Counted from the first letter of the stretch, positions 8,690-19,455 are shown. The stretch: 32,808 bases of DNA from Ligilactobacillus agilis DSM 20509 (GCF_001436215.1 NZ_AYYP01000029.1:1-32808); one strand, 5' to 3'. Made by a program: numbers and translations. Notes: generated by a model not told the origin, from the letters alone.

Positions 8690-10768
8690 ATGGCACATAC
8701 TTTTCTTTTAGAAATTGGTTTAGAAGAGATTCCTGCCCATGTAGTGACTCCTAGTGTAGAACAGTTAGTAACTAAGGTTAAGAATTTCTTGAAGGAAGAA
8801 CGATTGGAGTTTGAAGCAGTTAAGGCCTACTCGACTCCAAGACGGTTAGCCGTTAAAGTTCTAGGTTTAGCAGATAAGCAAGCAGATATCAAGGAAGAAG
8901 CAAAGGGACCTGCTAAAAAAATTGCTTTAGATGCTGATGGCAACTGGACTAAGGCCGCCCAAGGATTTGTCCGGGGGCAAGGAATGACAACTGATGATAT
9001 CTTCTTCAAGGAAATCAAAGGAGTTGAATATGTTCACGTTGAAAAGTTCATTGCAGGTAAGCAAGCCGCTGAGATTTTGCCTAAGCTTAAAGAAGTAGCA
9101 ATGTCACTTAAGTTCCCAACTATGATGCGTTGGGGTAGCAATGATTTTGAATACGTTCGGCCAATTAAGTGGTTAGTGGCTTTGTTAGACCAAGAGGTTG
9201 TTCCATTCGCAATCTTGGATGTGAAAACTGACCGCCTTAGCCAAGGGCACCGCTTCTTAGGCAAGCCGGTTAGCTTTGCTAGCGCTGATGACTATCCTGA
9301 AGCGTTGGTTAAAGAGATGGTTATCGCTGATGCAGCTGAACGTAAGAATATGATTCGCAACCAAATTGCTACTTTAGCTAAGGAAAATGACTGGGTAGTC
9401 GATGTTGATGAAGATTTACTAGAAGAAGTTAATAACTTGGTTGAATATCCAACTGTTTTTGCAGGTAAATTCGCTGACAAGTATCTAGAAGTACCTGACG
9501 TGGTATTGATTACCTCAATGAAGGATAACCAACGCTATTTCTACGTTAGAAATCAAGCTGGTAAATTATTACCATTCTTTATTGCTGTTAGAAACGGGAA
9601 TAAAGCTTACCTTGAAAATGTCGTGGCAGGGAATGAAAAAGTTTTAACTGCCCGGCTAGAAGATGCCAAGTTCTTCTATCAAGAAGATCAAAAGCAAACA
9701 ATTGCTCAATACGTTGAACGTTTGAAGACGGTCATGTTTCACGATAAGATTGGGACGATTTACCAAAAGATGCAACGGGTTCAACTTCTAGCTGCTAACC
9801 TGGGTCAAAAACTAGGCTTTACCGAAGAACAATTAGCCGACTTGAAGCGAGCAGCAATGATTTACAAGTTTGACTTGGTAACCGGAATGGTCGGTGAATT
9901 TTCTGAATTGCAAGGAATTATGGGGGAAATCTATGCCCGCATGCAAGGCGAAAAAGAAACTGTTGCTAAGGCTATGAGTGAAGAGTATATGCCAACTAGC
10001 GCCGAAGGTAAATTGCCAGCCAGTCCGGTTGGGGCCTTGCTTTCAATTGCCGATAAGTTAGACAGTATCTATGCTTTCTTTGCTGCGGGGATGATTCCAT
10101 CTGGTTCCAATGATCCTTACGCCTTAAGACGGCAAGCTTTAGGAATTGTTCGGATTGCTTTGGATCAAAACTGGAATCTAGCGGTAACAGATTTAAGTCA
10201 AGCAATCAAGGCTGCTTATAAGGCTGATGCTAGTTTGTTTGAAAAGATTGTCCCAACTGACAGTCAAGCTGAAATGGAAAGCTTTATCTTAGATCGCTTG
10301 CACCAAGTTTTAGCTGCAGACAAATACAGCCACGACACATTAGATACAGTAGTTGCTGTTAAGGCTAATAGCTTTGTAACGAGTCAAAAGGCTGCGGCTG
10401 TTTTAACGAAGCACCGGGCAGATGCTGACTTTAAGGAAACAATCGAAGCCTTAACCCGGGTAGTTCGCTTGGCTAAGAAGGCTCCTGACTTCGCAGCTGA
10501 TGCCAAGGTAGACGCTAGCTTGTTTGAAAATGAGTCGGAAGTTGCCTTACAAGCAGCGGTAGCCCAAGTTAAGGAGCAATTCTCTGCTGATGTAGCTGCG
10601 GATTATGAACTCTTACGTAAGTTACGGCAACCAATTTCCACTTACTTTGACCAAACGATGGTAATGGCTAAAGACGAAGCAATTAAGAACAACCGCTTAT
10701 TACAACTAAGTCAATTAGCTGACCTAACTACAATCTTTGGTCAACTAGATAAACTTAACGTTAAGTAG
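8690..10768 (+). CDS. glyS: Glycyl-tRNA synthetase beta subunit
   Basis: GlyS (692 residues, normal length) is the tRNA-recognition subunit of the alpha2beta2 enzyme. The N-terminus MAHTFLLEIGLEEIPAHVV is characteristic, as is the internal TMRWGSNDFEYVRPIKWLVAL-type segment. A C-terminal helical region corresponds to the anticodon-binding DALR-type domain. AAAGGAGG lies inside the end of glyQ and positions the ATG one base after the glyQ stop. A perfect hairpin terminator follows 19 bases after the stop, ending the T-box-controlled operon. Confidence 0.97.
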   Translation: MAHTFLLEIGLEEIPAHVVTPSVEQLVTKVKNFLKEERLEFEAVKAYSTPRRLAVKVLGLADKQADIKEEAKGPAKKIALDADGNWTKAAQGFVRGQGMTTDDIFFKEIKGVEYVHVEKFIAGKQAAEILPKLKEVAMSLKFPTMMRWGSNDFEYVRPIKWLVALLDQEVVPFAILDVKTDRLSQGHRFLGKPVSFASADDYPEALVKEMVIADAAERKNMIRNQIATLAKENDWVVDVDEDLLEEVNNLVEYPTVFAGKFADKYLEVPDVVLITSMKDNQRYFYVRNQAGKLLPFFIAVRNGNKAYLENVVAGNEKVLTARLEDAKFFYQEDQKQTIAQYVERLKTVMFHDKIGTIYQKMQRVQLLAANLGQKLGFTEEQLADLKRAAMIYKFDLVTGMVGEFSELQGIMGEIYARMQGEKETVAKAMSEEYMPTSAEGKLPASPVGALLSIADKLDSIYAFFAAGMIPSGSNDPYALRRQALGIVRIALDQNWNLAVTDLSQAIKAAYKADASLFEKIVPTDSQAEMESFILDRLHQVLAADKYSHDTLDTVVAVKANSFVTSQKAAAVLTKHRADADFKETIEALTRVVRLAKKAPDFAADAKVDASLFENESEVALQAAVAQVKEQFSADVAADYELLRKLRQPISTYFDQTMVMAKDEAIKNNRLLQLSQLADLTTIFGQLDKLNVK

Positions 10769-10787
10769 TAAAAATAGCTTATTAGTG

Positions 10788-10822
10788 ATGGTGTTAATCC
10801 CACGGATTAACACCATTTTTTT
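10788..10822 (+). terminator. Terminator of glyQS
   Basis: ATGGTGTTAATCC and GGATTAACACCAT form a perfect 13-bp stem with a 3-base loop, followed by a T-run. Confidence 0.88.
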
Positions 10823-10837
10823 GTCTAAGTTAAATGC

Positions 10838-10866
10838 TTGCTAATAAGGTGAAATTAAGCTAAAAT
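10838..10866 (+). promoter_or_regulatory. Promoter of dnaG-rpoD
   Basis: TTGCTA (10838-10843) and TAAAAT (10861-10866) are separated by exactly 17 bases, 72 bases before the dnaG start. Confidence 0.65.
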
Positions 10867-10938
10867 AGATTATGATTATTCAAAATGGGTGTAGCAGGCA
10901 TTTGTGTCTGTTAAGTTCATTTGAGGGGGGATTCACAG

Positions 10939-12768
10939 TTGAGTTTAATTCCCGCGGAAGTTATTGACCGGGTGAGAACGTCAGTCAATATCTTAGATGT
11001 GGTTGGTCAATCGGTTCAAATGCATAAGTCTGGTAAGAACTGGTTTGGCTTATGTCCCTTCCATCCCGAGAAGACGCCCTCATTTTCGGTTAACGAGGAA
11101 AAGCAAATTTTTACCTGTTTTTCCTGTCACCGGGGGGGAAATGTCTTCAAGTTTTTAATGGAACTAAACGGGGTTACTTTTCCTGAAGCGGTTAAGCAAG
11201 TTGCCCAGATAGCGGGAATCGAAATTGCAACCGATGTAGGTCAAACGGCCGCTGAAAAAAACTCCCCTAGGCAAAAGTTGTACCAACTGTATAACCGGGC
11301 AGCAGATTTATACCACCATGTCTTAATCAATACTAAGCTGGGCCAAGAGGCTTTTGCTTACCTGCAAGACCGCGGGCTAAGTTTAGAGTTGATTAAGGAG
11401 TTTCGGATTGGATTTGCGCCTGAACAACCGTTGTTAGAGGAGTTATTTAAAAAAGAAGAGGCTAGCGATTATCAGTTGGTACGGAAGTCAGGGCTGTTTT
11501 TAGAATGGCAAGACGGGAGTTTGCACGAACGGTTTGTAGATCGGATTATGTTTCCCATTAACAATCAAGCCGGGCAGGTAGTGGCTTTTTCGGGCCGCTT
11601 GCTACATGTTAACCCACAAGCGCCCAAGTACCTCAATTCGCCGGAAACAGCAATTTTCAATAAAAGCAAGGTGCTTTTTAACTTCGACAAAGCCAAGGGT
11701 GAAATTCGCTTAAAGCAACGTGTTATCCTCTTTGAAGGGTTTATGGATGTTTTGGCAGCTTACCGGTCGGGGGTAAAAAATGGGGTTGCTTCGATGGGGA
11801 CAAGCCTAACTGATGAACAAGTTTACCAGTTAAAGCGCCTAACTAATCAGGTTTGTATCTGTTATGATGGTGATGACCCAGGGCAGCTGGCAACCAAGCG
11901 GGCCTTGGAATTATTTGAAAGCCAGGGAAGTTTTAATTTAAGTGTTATTAATTTACCGGAAAACTTGGATCCTGATGAATACGTAAAGAAATACGGTGAA
12001 GAGAAATTTGCGCAGGCGGTAGCTGCTAATCAGGTGGGGGCGCTAGACTTTTACCTACAATATTTTGAGCGGGGAAAGAATTTAGCGACCGAAAACGACC
12101 AGTTGCTTTACTTAAGACAAGTCTTAGAGGTACTAGCACCTTTAAAGGACAAAATTCAACAAGACTTGTACTTAAATCGTCTGAGTAAACGGTTCAAGCT
12201 TGAAAAACTTAACTTAGAAGCGCAGTTGCGGGATTTACAGACTAAGTTAAAGGTACAAACTAAGCCACTGACTGATTTAAAGACAAGTGCGGTTGTACCA
12301 CCAGCTGAAAAACAAGTAAAGGTTTCGCAAGTAATCACGGCTCAAAGACTACTACTTTATCGACTCTTACATGAGCAAGGGGTCTTTTTGAGGTTAATGG
12401 CCGACGCACAGTTTCATTTTTTTACCGAAATTTATCAACGAGGTTACTTGGTTGCGCAAGCTTACTTTGCCCAACATGAAGATTATAATAGTGCTGAATT
12501 TTTGGATTTTATTAAGGAAGAGCCGATAAGACAGTTAGTGGTTTCCTTGGAAATGACCGAGTTTCCACCCCAGGCTCAGCCTGAAGAGATTGATGATTGT
12601 ATCATCATTATTACTAAATTAGCGCCGCTGTTGGCTAAATTAGACCAAAACGACCAGGAGTTTGAGCGGGCAATGTCTTTAGGAAACACAGAGGAAGCCC
12701 AACGGCTATTGGTTGAAAAGATTAAGCTAAAACAGCAAATAGCACAAGTTAAACAAGCATTACATTAA
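10939..12768 (+). CDS. dnaG: DNA primase
   Basis: DnaG makes RNA primers at the replication fork and binds the replicative helicase. With the start chosen here the protein has 609 residues. The CHC2 zinc motif is C39, H42, C60, C63 ([11 protein letters not shown]...CFSCHRGG). The Toprim core has E266 in FEGFMD and the aspartates of YDGDDPG (D310, D312, D313). The C-terminal third (about 430-609) is the less conserved helicase-binding region. The start is a TTG at 10939 behind GAGGGGGG (10923-10930). A TTG 18 bases upstream overlaps that binding site and is unlikely. rpoD follows after 13 bases, as in the macromolecular synthesis operon; rpsU is not in front. Confidence 0.96.
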   Translation: MSLIPAEVIDRVRTSVNILDVVGQSVQMHKSGKNWFGLCPFHPEKTPSFSVNEEKQIFTCFSCHRGGNVFKFLMELNGVTFPEAVKQVAQIAGIEIATDVGQTAAEKNSPRQKLYQLYNRAADLYHHVLINTKLGQEAFAYLQDRGLSLELIKEFRIGFAPEQPLLEELFKKEEASDYQLVRKSGLFLEWQDGSLHERFVDRIMFPINNQAGQVVAFSGRLLHVNPQAPKYLNSPETAIFNKSKVLFNFDKAKGEIRLKQRVILFEGFMDVLAAYRSGVKNGVASMGTSLTDEQVYQLKRLTNQVCICYDGDDPGQLATKRALELFESQGSFNLSVINLPENLDPDEYVKKYGEEKFAQAVAANQVGALDFYLQYFERGKNLATENDQLLYLRQVLEVLAPLKDKIQQDLYLNRLSKRFKLEKLNLEAQLRDLQTKLKVQTKPLTDLKTSAVVPPAEKQVKVSQVITAQRLLLYRLLHEQGVFLRLMADAQFHFFTEIYQRGYLVAQAYFAQHEDYNSAEFLDFIKEEPIRQLVVSLEMTEFPPQAQPEEIDDCIIIITKLAPLLAKLDQNDQEFERAMSLGNTEEAQRLLVEKIKLKQQIAQVKQALH

Positions 12769-12781
12769 GGAGGCCTTCACT

Positions 12782-13921
12782 TTGGCAGAAGAGAAGAAGA
12801 ACAATAATTTTGATGAAGTTGCATACAACAAACGACTCCGGGAAGTAATTCGGGCCTATAAGCCTAAAAAGGAGATTTCTTATACAGAATTGACCAATCA
12901 ATTAGTTAAGCCATTCGGTCTTGACGCTGACCAAATGGATAAATTGATTGGCCGGATTGAGGATGCCGGTATTTCTGTTGTAGACGAAAATGGTAATCCA
13001 AGTGAAGCTAGTTTGATGGCTGCTGATAAAGAGGCTAAGGAAGCTAAAGAGGATGCCGAAAAAGAAGAGGAAGAAACTGCTTCAACTGTTAAGATTAATG
13101 ACCCAGTTCGGATGTATTTAAAAGAAATTGGGCGGGTTAACTTGTTAACCGCTGATGAAGAGGTTCAATTAGCCTTACGAATTGAAGAAGGCGATGAGGA
13201 AGCTAAGCAACGCTTGGCTGAAGCCAACTTGCGGTTAGTAGTTTCGATTGCTAAACGCTATGTAGGCCGGGGCATGTCATTTCTTGATTTAATTCAAGAA
13301 GGAAACATGGGCTTGATGAAGGCGGTCGAGAAGTTTGACTACCGGAAAGGGTTTAAATTCTCAACTTATGCTACTTGGTGGATTAGACAAGCGATTACCC
13401 GTGCGATTGCTGATCAAGCACGGACAATCCGGATTCCAGTTCACATGGTAGAAACAATTAACAAGTTAATTAGGATTCAACGCCAAATGCTACAAGACTT
13501 AGGCCGGGAACCAACGCCTGAAGAAATTGGGGCAGAAATGGATATGCCGACAGAAAAAGTTCGTGAGATTCTTAAAATTGCGCAAGAACCCGTTTCCTTG
13601 GAAACACCAATTGGTGAAGAAGACGATTCCCACTTAGGCGATTTTATCGAAGATCAAGATGCGACTAGTCCAGCTGAACATGCTGCTTATGAGTTGTTAA
13701 AAGAACAATTAGAAAGTGTCTTGGATACTTTAACCGACCGGGAAGAAAACGTCTTACGTCTCCGCTTTGGGTTGGATGATGGTGGCCGGACCCGGACCCT
13801 TGAAGAGGTTGGTAAGGTCTTTGGGGTTACGCGTGAACGAATTCGCCAGATTGAAGCTAAGGCTTTAAGAAAGTTACGGCATCCATCACGTTCTAAGCAA
13901 TTAAAGGACTTTTTAGAGTAA
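12782..13921 (+). CDS. rpoD: Principal RNA polymerase sigma factor (SigA/RpoD)
   Basis: This 379-residue housekeeping sigma factor directs RNA polymerase to -35/-10 promoters. Region 1.1 covers about 1-65, followed by an acidic linker (80-100). Region 1.2 begins [16 protein letters not shown]. Region 2 holds the core-binding and -10 recognition helices ([18 protein letters not shown], then [13 protein letters not shown]). Region 4 ends with the helix-turn-helix [20 protein letters not shown], which reads the -35 box. The start is TTG behind AAGGAGG. A terminator follows. The strong -35/-10 boxes with 17-base spacing seen elsewhere in this window are the type of promoter it would recognise. 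Confidence 0.98.
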   Translation: MAEEKKNNNFDEVAYNKRLREVIRAYKPKKEISYTELTNQLVKPFGLDADQMDKLIGRIEDAGISVVDENGNPSEASLMAADKEAKEAKEDAEKEEEETASTVKINDPVRMYLKEIGRVNLLTADEEVQLALRIEEGDEEAKQRLAEANLRLVVSIAKRYVGRGMSFLDLIQEGNMGLMKAVEKFDYRKGFKFSTYATWWIRQAITRAIADQARTIRIPVHMVETINKLIRIQRQMLQDLGREPTPEEIGAEMDMPTEKVREILKIAQEPVSLETPIGEEDDSHLGDFIEDQDATSPAEHAAYELLKEQLESVLDTLTDREENVLRLRFGLDDGGRTRTLEEVGKVFGVTRERIRQIEAKALRKLRHPSRSKQLKDFLE

Positions 13922-13930
13922 AAATACTAG

Positions 13931-13962
13931 GCGGGTTATCAGCTTCGGTGACCCGCTTTTTT
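13931..13962 (+). terminator. Terminator of dnaG-rpoD
   Basis: GCGGGTTA pairs with TGACCCGC (8 bp, one G-U) and is followed by six Ts, 9 bases after the rpoD stop. Confidence 0.8.
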
Positions 13963-13991
13963 AGTAAGTTTGTATCAAGTGAGAGGTTTTT

Positions 13992-14696
13992 ATGGACGCA
14001 AGAAAGTTATCTAACCGCTTATTAACTGCGGCAAAATATGTTAAAGCAGGGGCGGTCTTAGCAGATATCGGCTCAGACCACGCTTATTTACCTGCTTACC
14101 TGGCTTTAAACAAGCAAATTAAGTTTGGAATAGCTGGTGAAGTGGTGAAAGGGCCGTTTGAAAATGCCCAACATGAAATTAAAAAAGAGGGTTTGGTTGG
14201 TAAGGTGGAGGCCCGCCTAGCAGATGGTTTAGCTGCTATCGAACTAACCGACCAAGTTGACACCATTACCATTTGTGGGATGGGCGGACCTTTAATTGCT
14301 TCAATTCTTGAAAAAGGTAAAGCTAAGCTAGCTAACCACCCACGTTTAATCTTACAACCTAACGTAGGTGAAAAAGAAGTGCGAAAATGGTTAATGCAGG
14401 CAGGGTATGCCATTGTGGCTGAAGAAATTTTAGCAGAAGATGGTCACACCTATGAGTTAATCGTGGCCGACTATGCACCTACTGAGGCTCACTTAGATGA
14501 ACAGGCGTTAATGTTTGGCCCACTTTTAATGCAGACAAAAAATCCTGTCTTTATATCTAAGTGGCGCCAAGAGATTCTTAAGCAAGAAGAGATTTTGACT
14601 CACTTAGAACAAGCTAAGGTGGTGCCACTTGCCAAAAAGGCCCAAATCTTAGCGACAATTAAGGAAATTGAAGGTGTTTTAAATGGTATTAGTTAA
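13992..14696 (+). CDS. trmK: tRNA (adenine(22)-N(1))-methyltransferase
   Basis: TrmK methylates N1 of A22 in the D-loop region of tRNA using SAM. The 234-residue protein has the SAM-binding motif VLADIGSDHAYLPAYLA (about 22-38), a second core motif TICGMGGPLIASIL, and the family-typical LQPNVGEKEVRKWL and EDGHTYELIVAD segments. GTGAGAGG precedes the ATG. Its last 14 bases overlap the start of the Nif3-like gene, and the trmK - Nif3-like pairing after rpoD is the usual arrangement in bacilli (yqfN-yqfO). Confidence 0.94.
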   Translation: MDARKLSNRLLTAAKYVKAGAVLADIGSDHAYLPAYLALNKQIKFGIAGEVVKGPFENAQHEIKKEGLVGKVEARLADGLAAIELTDQVDTITICGMGGPLIASILEKGKAKLANHPRLILQPNVGEKEVRKWLMQAGYAIVAEEILAEDGHTYELIVADYAPTEAHLDEQALMFGPLLMQTKNPVFISKWRQEILKQEEILTHLEQAKVVPLAKKAQILATIKEIEGVLNGIS

Positions 14697-15465
14697 AGAA
14701 TTGGTGACTGAATTTGAACGCTTTGCGCCTAAGGAATTGGCAATGCCTAAAGATCCGGTTGGCTTACAACTGGGTTTTCTTGAACAAGAGGTTACAAAAA
14801 TGATGGTCACCCTAGATGTTCGGCCAGAAACGGTTGCCGAAGCAATTGCTAATGGTTGTGATTTCATCTTCGCCCACCATCCGGCTGTTTTTCGGCCAAT
14901 TCAACCCTTTGATTTGGCTCAGCCTCAAAATCAAATGTACGCAGAGATACTTAAGCATAATATTACCGTCTACGCAGCGCATACTAACTTAGATTGCGCC
15001 GCGGGTGGAATGAATGATTGGCTAGCAATGGCTTTGGACTTACAGGCGGTTAAGCCTTTAAGAGAAGATGGCTTGGGCCGGATTGGAAATCTAGCCACTG
15101 AAATGACGGTAGCAGACTTTGCGGCTTACTGTAAGCAAGTTTTTAAGCTACAGGGGTTACGGGTGATTAGCGCCGATTTAAATGCTAAGGTTAAGCGGGT
15201 AGCTGTTTTAGGTGGAGCTGGTGGAAGCTTTTACGAAGCAGCCCTAGCTCAAGGAGCCGAGGCCTATGTGACCGGAGATATTTCTTACCATACGGGCCAT
15301 GACGTCTTGGCGGCTGGGTTGAATGTCTTTGATGTGGGGCACCACGTTGAAAGTATTTGTAAGCCGCACTTAAAATCGCTCTTTGAACAAATTATTAGGC
15401 AAAAAGGCTGGAATTTACCTGTAATTGAGTCTAAACTAAATACAGATCCATTTATCTTTTGTTAA
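14683..15465 (+). CDS. Nif3-like dinuclear metal centre protein (YqfO family)
   Basis: A 260-residue member of the Nif3/GTP cyclohydrolase I type 2 superfamily, whose members assemble as toroidal hexamers with a two-metal site; the physiological role is not settled. Metal ligands are visible: FIFAHHPAVF (H65, H66), AAHTNLDCAAGG (H100, D104) and DVGHHVES (H220, E223). It lacks the PII-like insert of about 100 residues present in longer YqfO proteins, so it is the short form. Translation is probably coupled to trmK through the 14-base overlap. Confidence 0.9.
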   Translation: MVLVKELVTEFERFAPKELAMPKDPVGLQLGFLEQEVTKMMVTLDVRPETVAEAIANGCDFIFAHHPAVFRPIQPFDLAQPQNQMYAEILKHNITVYAAHTNLDCAAGGMNDWLAMALDLQAVKPLREDGLGRIGNLATEMTVADFAAYCKQVFKLQGLRVISADLNAKVKRVAVLGGAGGSFYEAALAQGAEAYVTGDISYHTGHDVLAAGLNVFDVGHHVESICKPHLKSLFEQIIRQKGWNLPVIESKLNTDPFIFC

Positions 15466-15477
15466 GGAGTGATTTTT

Positions 15478-16719
15478 GTGTCTAATTATCCAGGATTAAC
15501 CGACCGCTTTTTAAAGTATGTTAAGGTTGAAACTCGTTCGGATGAAAACTCAACCACAATTCCATCTACTGAAAGTCAGGTTGAATTTGCCAAGCAGTTA
15601 GCGGCAGAACTTAAGGAACTTGGATTAAGTAACGTCCGCATCCACCCAACTAACGGCTACGTGTTAGCAACTTTACCAAGTAACTTAGAAGCAGGTAAGA
15701 GTGCTAAGAAGGTGGGCTTTATCTCTCATATGGATACTGCTGACTTCAACGCTAAAAATGTTAACCCCCAAATTGTAGATAATTATGATGGTCAAAGCGT
15801 GATTAAGTTAGATGAAGCTGGGGAATATGTTTTGGATCCAGCTGAATTTCCAAACTTAAAGAACTATCAAGGCCACACCCTAATTACAACTGACGGGACG
15901 ACTTTATTAGGGGCCGATGATAAGGCGGGGGTAGCCGAAATCATTACTGCCTTTGCTTACTTGCTCAAGCATCCAGAAATTAAGCATGGCACCTTACAAT
16001 TAGGAATCGGACCGGATGAAGAAATCGGGACCGGTGCTGACCACTTTGACGTGGCTGACTTCGATGCTGATTTAGCTTACACGGTTGATGGTGGTCCTTT
16101 AGGTGAACTAGAATATGAAACCTTTAACGCTGCCCAAGCAGAGATTAGCTTTACCGGTAAAAATGTTCACCCTGGTACGGCTAAGGGCGTGATGGTTAAC
16201 GCTAGTCTGTTAGCAATGGACTTCCAAAGTCGCTTGCCGCAAGATCAAGTACCTGAATTAACTGCTGGTCGGGAAGGTTTCTTCTTGTTACTAAGCGTTG
16301 AAGGAAATGTAGAAGAGGCCAAGTTAACTTACATTATCCGTGATCACGACCGGCAAAAGTTTGAGGCTAAGAAGGCGTTGCTTAACGAAATTGTGGCCAA
16401 AATGAACCAAGAACTAGGCCAAAAACGGGTAAAAGCAGAAGTTAAGGACCAATATTACAATATGCGCGAAGTAATTGAAAAGGATATGACGGTGGTAGAT
16501 TTAGCTAAAGAAGCAATGGAAAATCTAGATATTAAGCCACTAATCTTCCCAGTTCGGGGTGGGACTGATGGCTCCAAGATTTCCTTTATGGGTTTACCTA
16601 CTCCTAACTTATTTGCTGGGGGCGAAAACATGCACGGACGTTACGAGTATGTTTCAGTTCAAGTTATGGAAAAGGCCGTCGATTTAATCATTGAAATTGC
16701 TAAGCTAGCAGCTAAGTAA
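15478..16719 (+). CDS. pepT: Peptidase T (tripeptide aminopeptidase)
   Basis: PepT is a cytosolic zinc aminopeptidase of the M20 family that cleaves tripeptides, part of the lactic acid bacterial peptide-use pathway. The 413-residue protein shows the metal ligands in order: SHMDTADF (H84, D86), [38 protein letters not shown] and a C-terminal ENMHGRYEY histidine. The GTG at 15478 is preferred because AAGGAG (15464-15469) sits 8 bases before it. An in-frame GTG at 15469 overlaps that site. It follows the Nif3-like stop by 12 bases and ends at a bidirectional terminator. Confidence 0.96.
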   Translation: MSNYPGLTDRFLKYVKVETRSDENSTTIPSTESQVEFAKQLAAELKELGLSNVRIHPTNGYVLATLPSNLEAGKSAKKVGFISHMDTADFNAKNVNPQIVDNYDGQSVIKLDEAGEYVLDPAEFPNLKNYQGHTLITTDGTTLLGADDKAGVAEIITAFAYLLKHPEIKHGTLQLGIGPDEEIGTGADHFDVADFDADLAYTVDGGPLGELEYETFNAAQAEISFTGKNVHPGTAKGVMVNASLLAMDFQSRLPQDQVPELTAGREGFFLLLSVEGNVEEAKLTYIIRDHDRQKFEAKKALLNEIVAKMNQELGQKRVKAEVKDQYYNMREVIEKDMTVVDLAKEAMENLDIKPLIFPVRGGTDGSKISFMGLPTPNLFAGGENMHGRYEYVSVQVMEKAVDLIIEIAKLAAK

Positions 16720-16725
16720 AGACTA

Positions 16726-16755
16726 AAAAAGCAGGGCGAGTTGGTCCTGCTTTTT
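16726..16755. terminator. Bidirectional terminator between pepT and the RNase H-like gene
   Basis: AAAAAGCAGG and CCTGCTTTTT form a perfect 10-bp stem with a 10-base loop. It serves both convergent genes, and its right arm overlaps the stop codon of the minus-strand gene. Confidence 0.85.
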
Positions 16756-17140
16756 ACTTGGTCAATTTTTTAAGTCCTTGTAAAGCCAGTTGGTGAGCGC
16801 CCTTATTGTCTTTTTCAGGGACCCACTGCCAAACGACTAGCTTGAAGGAGTCAATCAAACTGTTTAACTCTGCTAACAATTCTTGATAATGCTTACTGTA
16901 ATTTTTATTAAGACTGTCGATTACGAGCTGGCTATCACTGTAAAAAAAGACGGTTTCCTCATTGGCAAACTGACTTAGTGCTTGTTTAAAACCAGCGATT
17001 GCCGCTTGAAATTCTGCTTGGTGATTATCACCGGCAGCCAGGGGTTGGCTTAGCTGAATTTGTTTTTTATCATGCACCAGTAAGATTCCGGCACTACTTA
17101 GGTTGTTTTTACTAGCTGCATCAGTATAAAGTTTAATCAT
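16754..17140 (-). CDS. RNase HI-like protein
   Basis: A 128-residue RNase H fold protein of the short family often labelled reverse transcriptase-like. Expected activity is cutting RNA in RNA-DNA hybrids. Acidic residues are visible at D7 (LYTDAAS), E43 (HQAEFQAAI) and D69 (FYSDSQLVID). The fourth position, an aspartate in classical enzymes (N..AD.LA), reads NKGAHQLAL, with His at 116. This alters a metal ligand and may change activity, although short RNase H relatives with this variant probably exist. CGGAGG precedes the ATG. Its 3' end overlaps a terminator shared with pepT. Confidence 0.85.
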   Translation of the reverse strand: MIKLYTDAASKNNLSSAGILLVHDKKQIQLSQPLAAGDNHQAEFQAAIAGFKQALSQFANEETVFFYSDSQLVIDSLNKNYSKHYQELLAELNSLIDSFKLVVWQWVPEKDNKGAHQLALQGLKKLTK

Positions 17141-17241
17141 AAAGGCCTCCGAAGATTTTCTTAAGCTAATTATAACTTAGGCTAAGCTAAAATTTAAGGG
17201 GGCTTATGTTATAATAAATGGGCAAGTGAGGTGCAGTAGTA

Positions 17242-17616
17242 GTGAAATTTTTTTATCAACCTGAGTGGACAACCAGCATAACAAGTTGGTCTTACACACT
17301 AATTATTTTGCTGAGTGCAATCATTACCTGGTTAGAATTTACTTACTTTCAGATTTGGTCGGCACTCTTATTTGGCCTTTTCTTCTTAACGGCCTTCCTG
17401 CAAGTTTTTAGACGGCAGGTGTTTTTAAAGGCGGATGGGTTAGTTTTACGGGCGGTAGTTCCCTTTAATAATAAAAAGCTATCCTACCAAGAGATTATAG
17501 GGGTGCGTAAGTTTAAAAATGGGTTGGAAATAAAGACTAAGTTTCGGACTTACCAGGTGTTGATGCCGCTAGCAAGGAGGGAACTTTGCTATCAAAAACT
17601 TAATTCTTTATTATAA
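17242..17616 (+). CDS. EbsA-family membrane protein
   Basis: A 124-residue protein with two membrane helices (about 15-32 and 36-55) followed by a basic cytosolic domain (VFLKADGLVLRAVVPFNNKKL...). Shape and location beside pepT and an RNase H-like gene match the EbsA family first described in Enterococcus, whose role is not firmly known. The start is GTG behind GAGGTG. It ends at its own terminator before the fhs promoter. Confidence 0.65.
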   Translation: MKFFYQPEWTTSITSWSYTLIILLSAIITWLEFTYFQIWSALLFGLFFLTAFLQVFRRQVFLKADGLVLRAVVPFNNKKLSYQEIIGVRKFKNGLEIKTKFRTYQVLMPLARRELCYQKLNSLL

Positions 17617-17620
17617 AGTT

Positions 17621-17650
17621 CGTTTTTAACGTTTGTAAAAACGCTTTTTT
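17621..17650 (+). terminator. Terminator of the EbsA-like gene
   Basis: CGTTTTTA and TAAAAACG form an 8-bp stem around ACGTTTG, followed by CTTTTTT. Confidence 0.75.
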
Positions 17651-17671
17651 GAAATATTTAGCGAATTAACG

Positions 17672-17700
17672 CTGACAAAAGCGAAAATTAAGGTTATACT
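17672..17700 (+). promoter_or_regulatory. Promoter of fhs
   Basis: CTGACA (17672-17677) and TATACT (17695-17700) have 17-base spacing, 30 bases before the GTG start. Confidence 0.75.
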
Positions 17701-17730
17701 AAGCTTAACTTAACAGGGAGGGATTTTTCC

Positions 17731-19389
17731 GTGAAAGATATTGAAATTGCACAACAAAGTGAGATGGAACCAATTGTTAAGGTGGCAAAAAGAGCGGGGC
17801 TAAGTGAAGATGAGATTGAACAATATGGTAACTACAAGGCTAAGATTAAGTTACCTCTAGCAGCCCGTCCCCAAACCAAGGGTAAATTGATTTTAGTAAC
17901 GGCTATTAACCCTACTCCAGCCGGAGAAGGGAAATCAACCGTAACAGTTGGGTTGGGTGATGCCTTAAACCTTCTAGATAAGAAAGTAATGATTGCTTTA
18001 CGTGAACCTTCATTAGGTCCAGTGATGGGGATGAAGGGTGGTGCCACTGGTGGTGGTTACTCACAGGTGGTACCGATGGAAGACATCAACCTCCACTTTA
18101 CAGGGGATATGCATGCCTTAACAGCCGCTAATAACACTTTAGCTGCCTTAATTGATAATCATATCTATCAAGGAAATAAACTCAATTTAGACCCTCGTCG
18201 GGTTATTTGGAAGCGGGTCTTAGATATCAATGACCGGGCTTTGCGCCACGTTGTTGTTGGGCTTGGTGGCCTGACGCAAGGAGTACCACGTGAGGACGGT
18301 TTTGATATCACGGTTGCTTCTGAAATGATGGCGGTACTTTGCTTAGCTAAGGATATCGCCGATTTAAAGAAACGTTTAGGCCAAATTGTAGTGGGCTACA
18401 CTTACGACAAGGAACCAGTGACCGTCAACGATTTAGGGGTGACCGGGGCCCTTGCCTTGCTCTTGAAGGATGCAATTAAGCCCAACTTGGTGCAAACTTT
18501 GGCCCACACACCTGCAATCGTTCACGGGGGCCCATTTGCAAACATTGCCCACGGCTGTAACAGTGTCTTAGCTACGCAAACTGCTTTGAAATTGGCCGAT
18601 TATACAATTACTGAAGCGGGTTTTGGGGCTGACCTAGGAGCAGAAAAATTCCTCGATATTAAAACACCGGTTTTAGGTAAGACACCAGATACCATCGTGA
18701 TTGTGGCTACTGCCCGGGCATTGAAGATGAACGGGGGCGTCTTGAAGACCGACTTAGATCAAGAAAACGTGACAGCTGTGGCTGAAGGGTATAAGAACTT
18801 ACAAAAACACATTAAGAATATGCAATCTTATAACGTGCCGGTAGTCGTGGCTATTAACCGCTTTACTGCCGATACGGATGCAGAGTTGGCTAAGATTCAA
18901 GAACTTTGCCAAGCAGATGGCGTGAAGGCAATTATTGCAAACGTTTGGGCTGAAGGTGGCAAAGGGGCAGTCGAATTAGCTACTGAAGTGTTAGCCCGGG
19001 TAGAAGAAGAACACGAATTCAGTCCCCTTTACGCTAGTGATGATGAATTAACCGTTAAGATTGATAAAATTGTCAAAAATATTTATGGTGGCGCTAAGGT
19101 TGAATATGGTCCTAAGGCTAAGCGGCAACTGAAAGAATTTGCTAAGTACGGTTGGGATAAGTTGCCTGTATGTATGGCTAAGACCCAATATTCGCTTTCT
19201 GATAACGCTAAGTTGTTGGGGGCACCACAAGGTTTTACGATTCATGTGCGTGAATTTGTCCCTAAGCTAGGGTCGCAATTTGTGGTGGCTTTAACTGGAA
19301 ATGTAATGACAATGCCTGGTCTGCCTAAGGTGCCAGCCGCCGATGGGATGGATTTGGCCGATGATGGCACCATTTCAGGTCTTTACTAA
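17731..19389 (+). CDS. fhs: Formate-tetrahydrofolate ligase
   Basis: This enzyme joins formate to tetrahydrofolate using ATP, supplying 10-formyl-THF for purine synthesis and initiator tRNA formylation. The 552-residue length is normal. The N-terminal nucleotide loop is [19 protein letters not shown] (PAGEGKST at 63-70). [38 protein letters not shown] and the C-terminal [11 protein letters not shown] segment are family hallmarks. The start is GTG behind GGGAGGG. It stands alone between its own promoter and a strong terminator. Confidence 0.97.
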   Translation: MKDIEIAQQSEMEPIVKVAKRAGLSEDEIEQYGNYKAKIKLPLAARPQTKGKLILVTAINPTPAGEGKSTVTVGLGDALNLLDKKVMIALREPSLGPVMGMKGGATGGGYSQVVPMEDINLHFTGDMHALTAANNTLAALIDNHIYQGNKLNLDPRRVIWKRVLDINDRALRHVVVGLGGLTQGVPREDGFDITVASEMMAVLCLAKDIADLKKRLGQIVVGYTYDKEPVTVNDLGVTGALALLLKDAIKPNLVQTLAHTPAIVHGGPFANIAHGCNSVLATQTALKLADYTITEAGFGADLGAEKFLDIKTPVLGKTPDTIVIVATARALKMNGGVLKTDLDQENVTAVAEGYKNLQKHIKNMQSYNVPVVVAINRFTADTDAELAKIQELCQADGVKAIIANVWAEGGKGAVELATEVLARVEEEHEFSPLYASDDELTVKIDKIVKNIYGGAKVEYGPKAKRQLKEFAKYGWDKLPVCMAKTQYSLSDNAKLLGAPQGFTIHVREFVPKLGSQFVVALTGNVMTMPGLPKVPAADGMDLADDGTISGLY

Positions 19390-19406
19390 GTAGCTGCTTA
19401 AGCTAA

Positions 19407-19455
19407 AAATAAGTCCAAACTTCTTAGTCTGTAAGAAGTCTGGGCTTATTTTTTT
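19407..19455 (+). terminator. Terminator of fhs
   Basis: AATAAGTCCAAACTTCTTA pairs with TAAGAAGTCTGGGCTTATT with few mismatches and is followed by a T-run. Confidence 0.85.
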
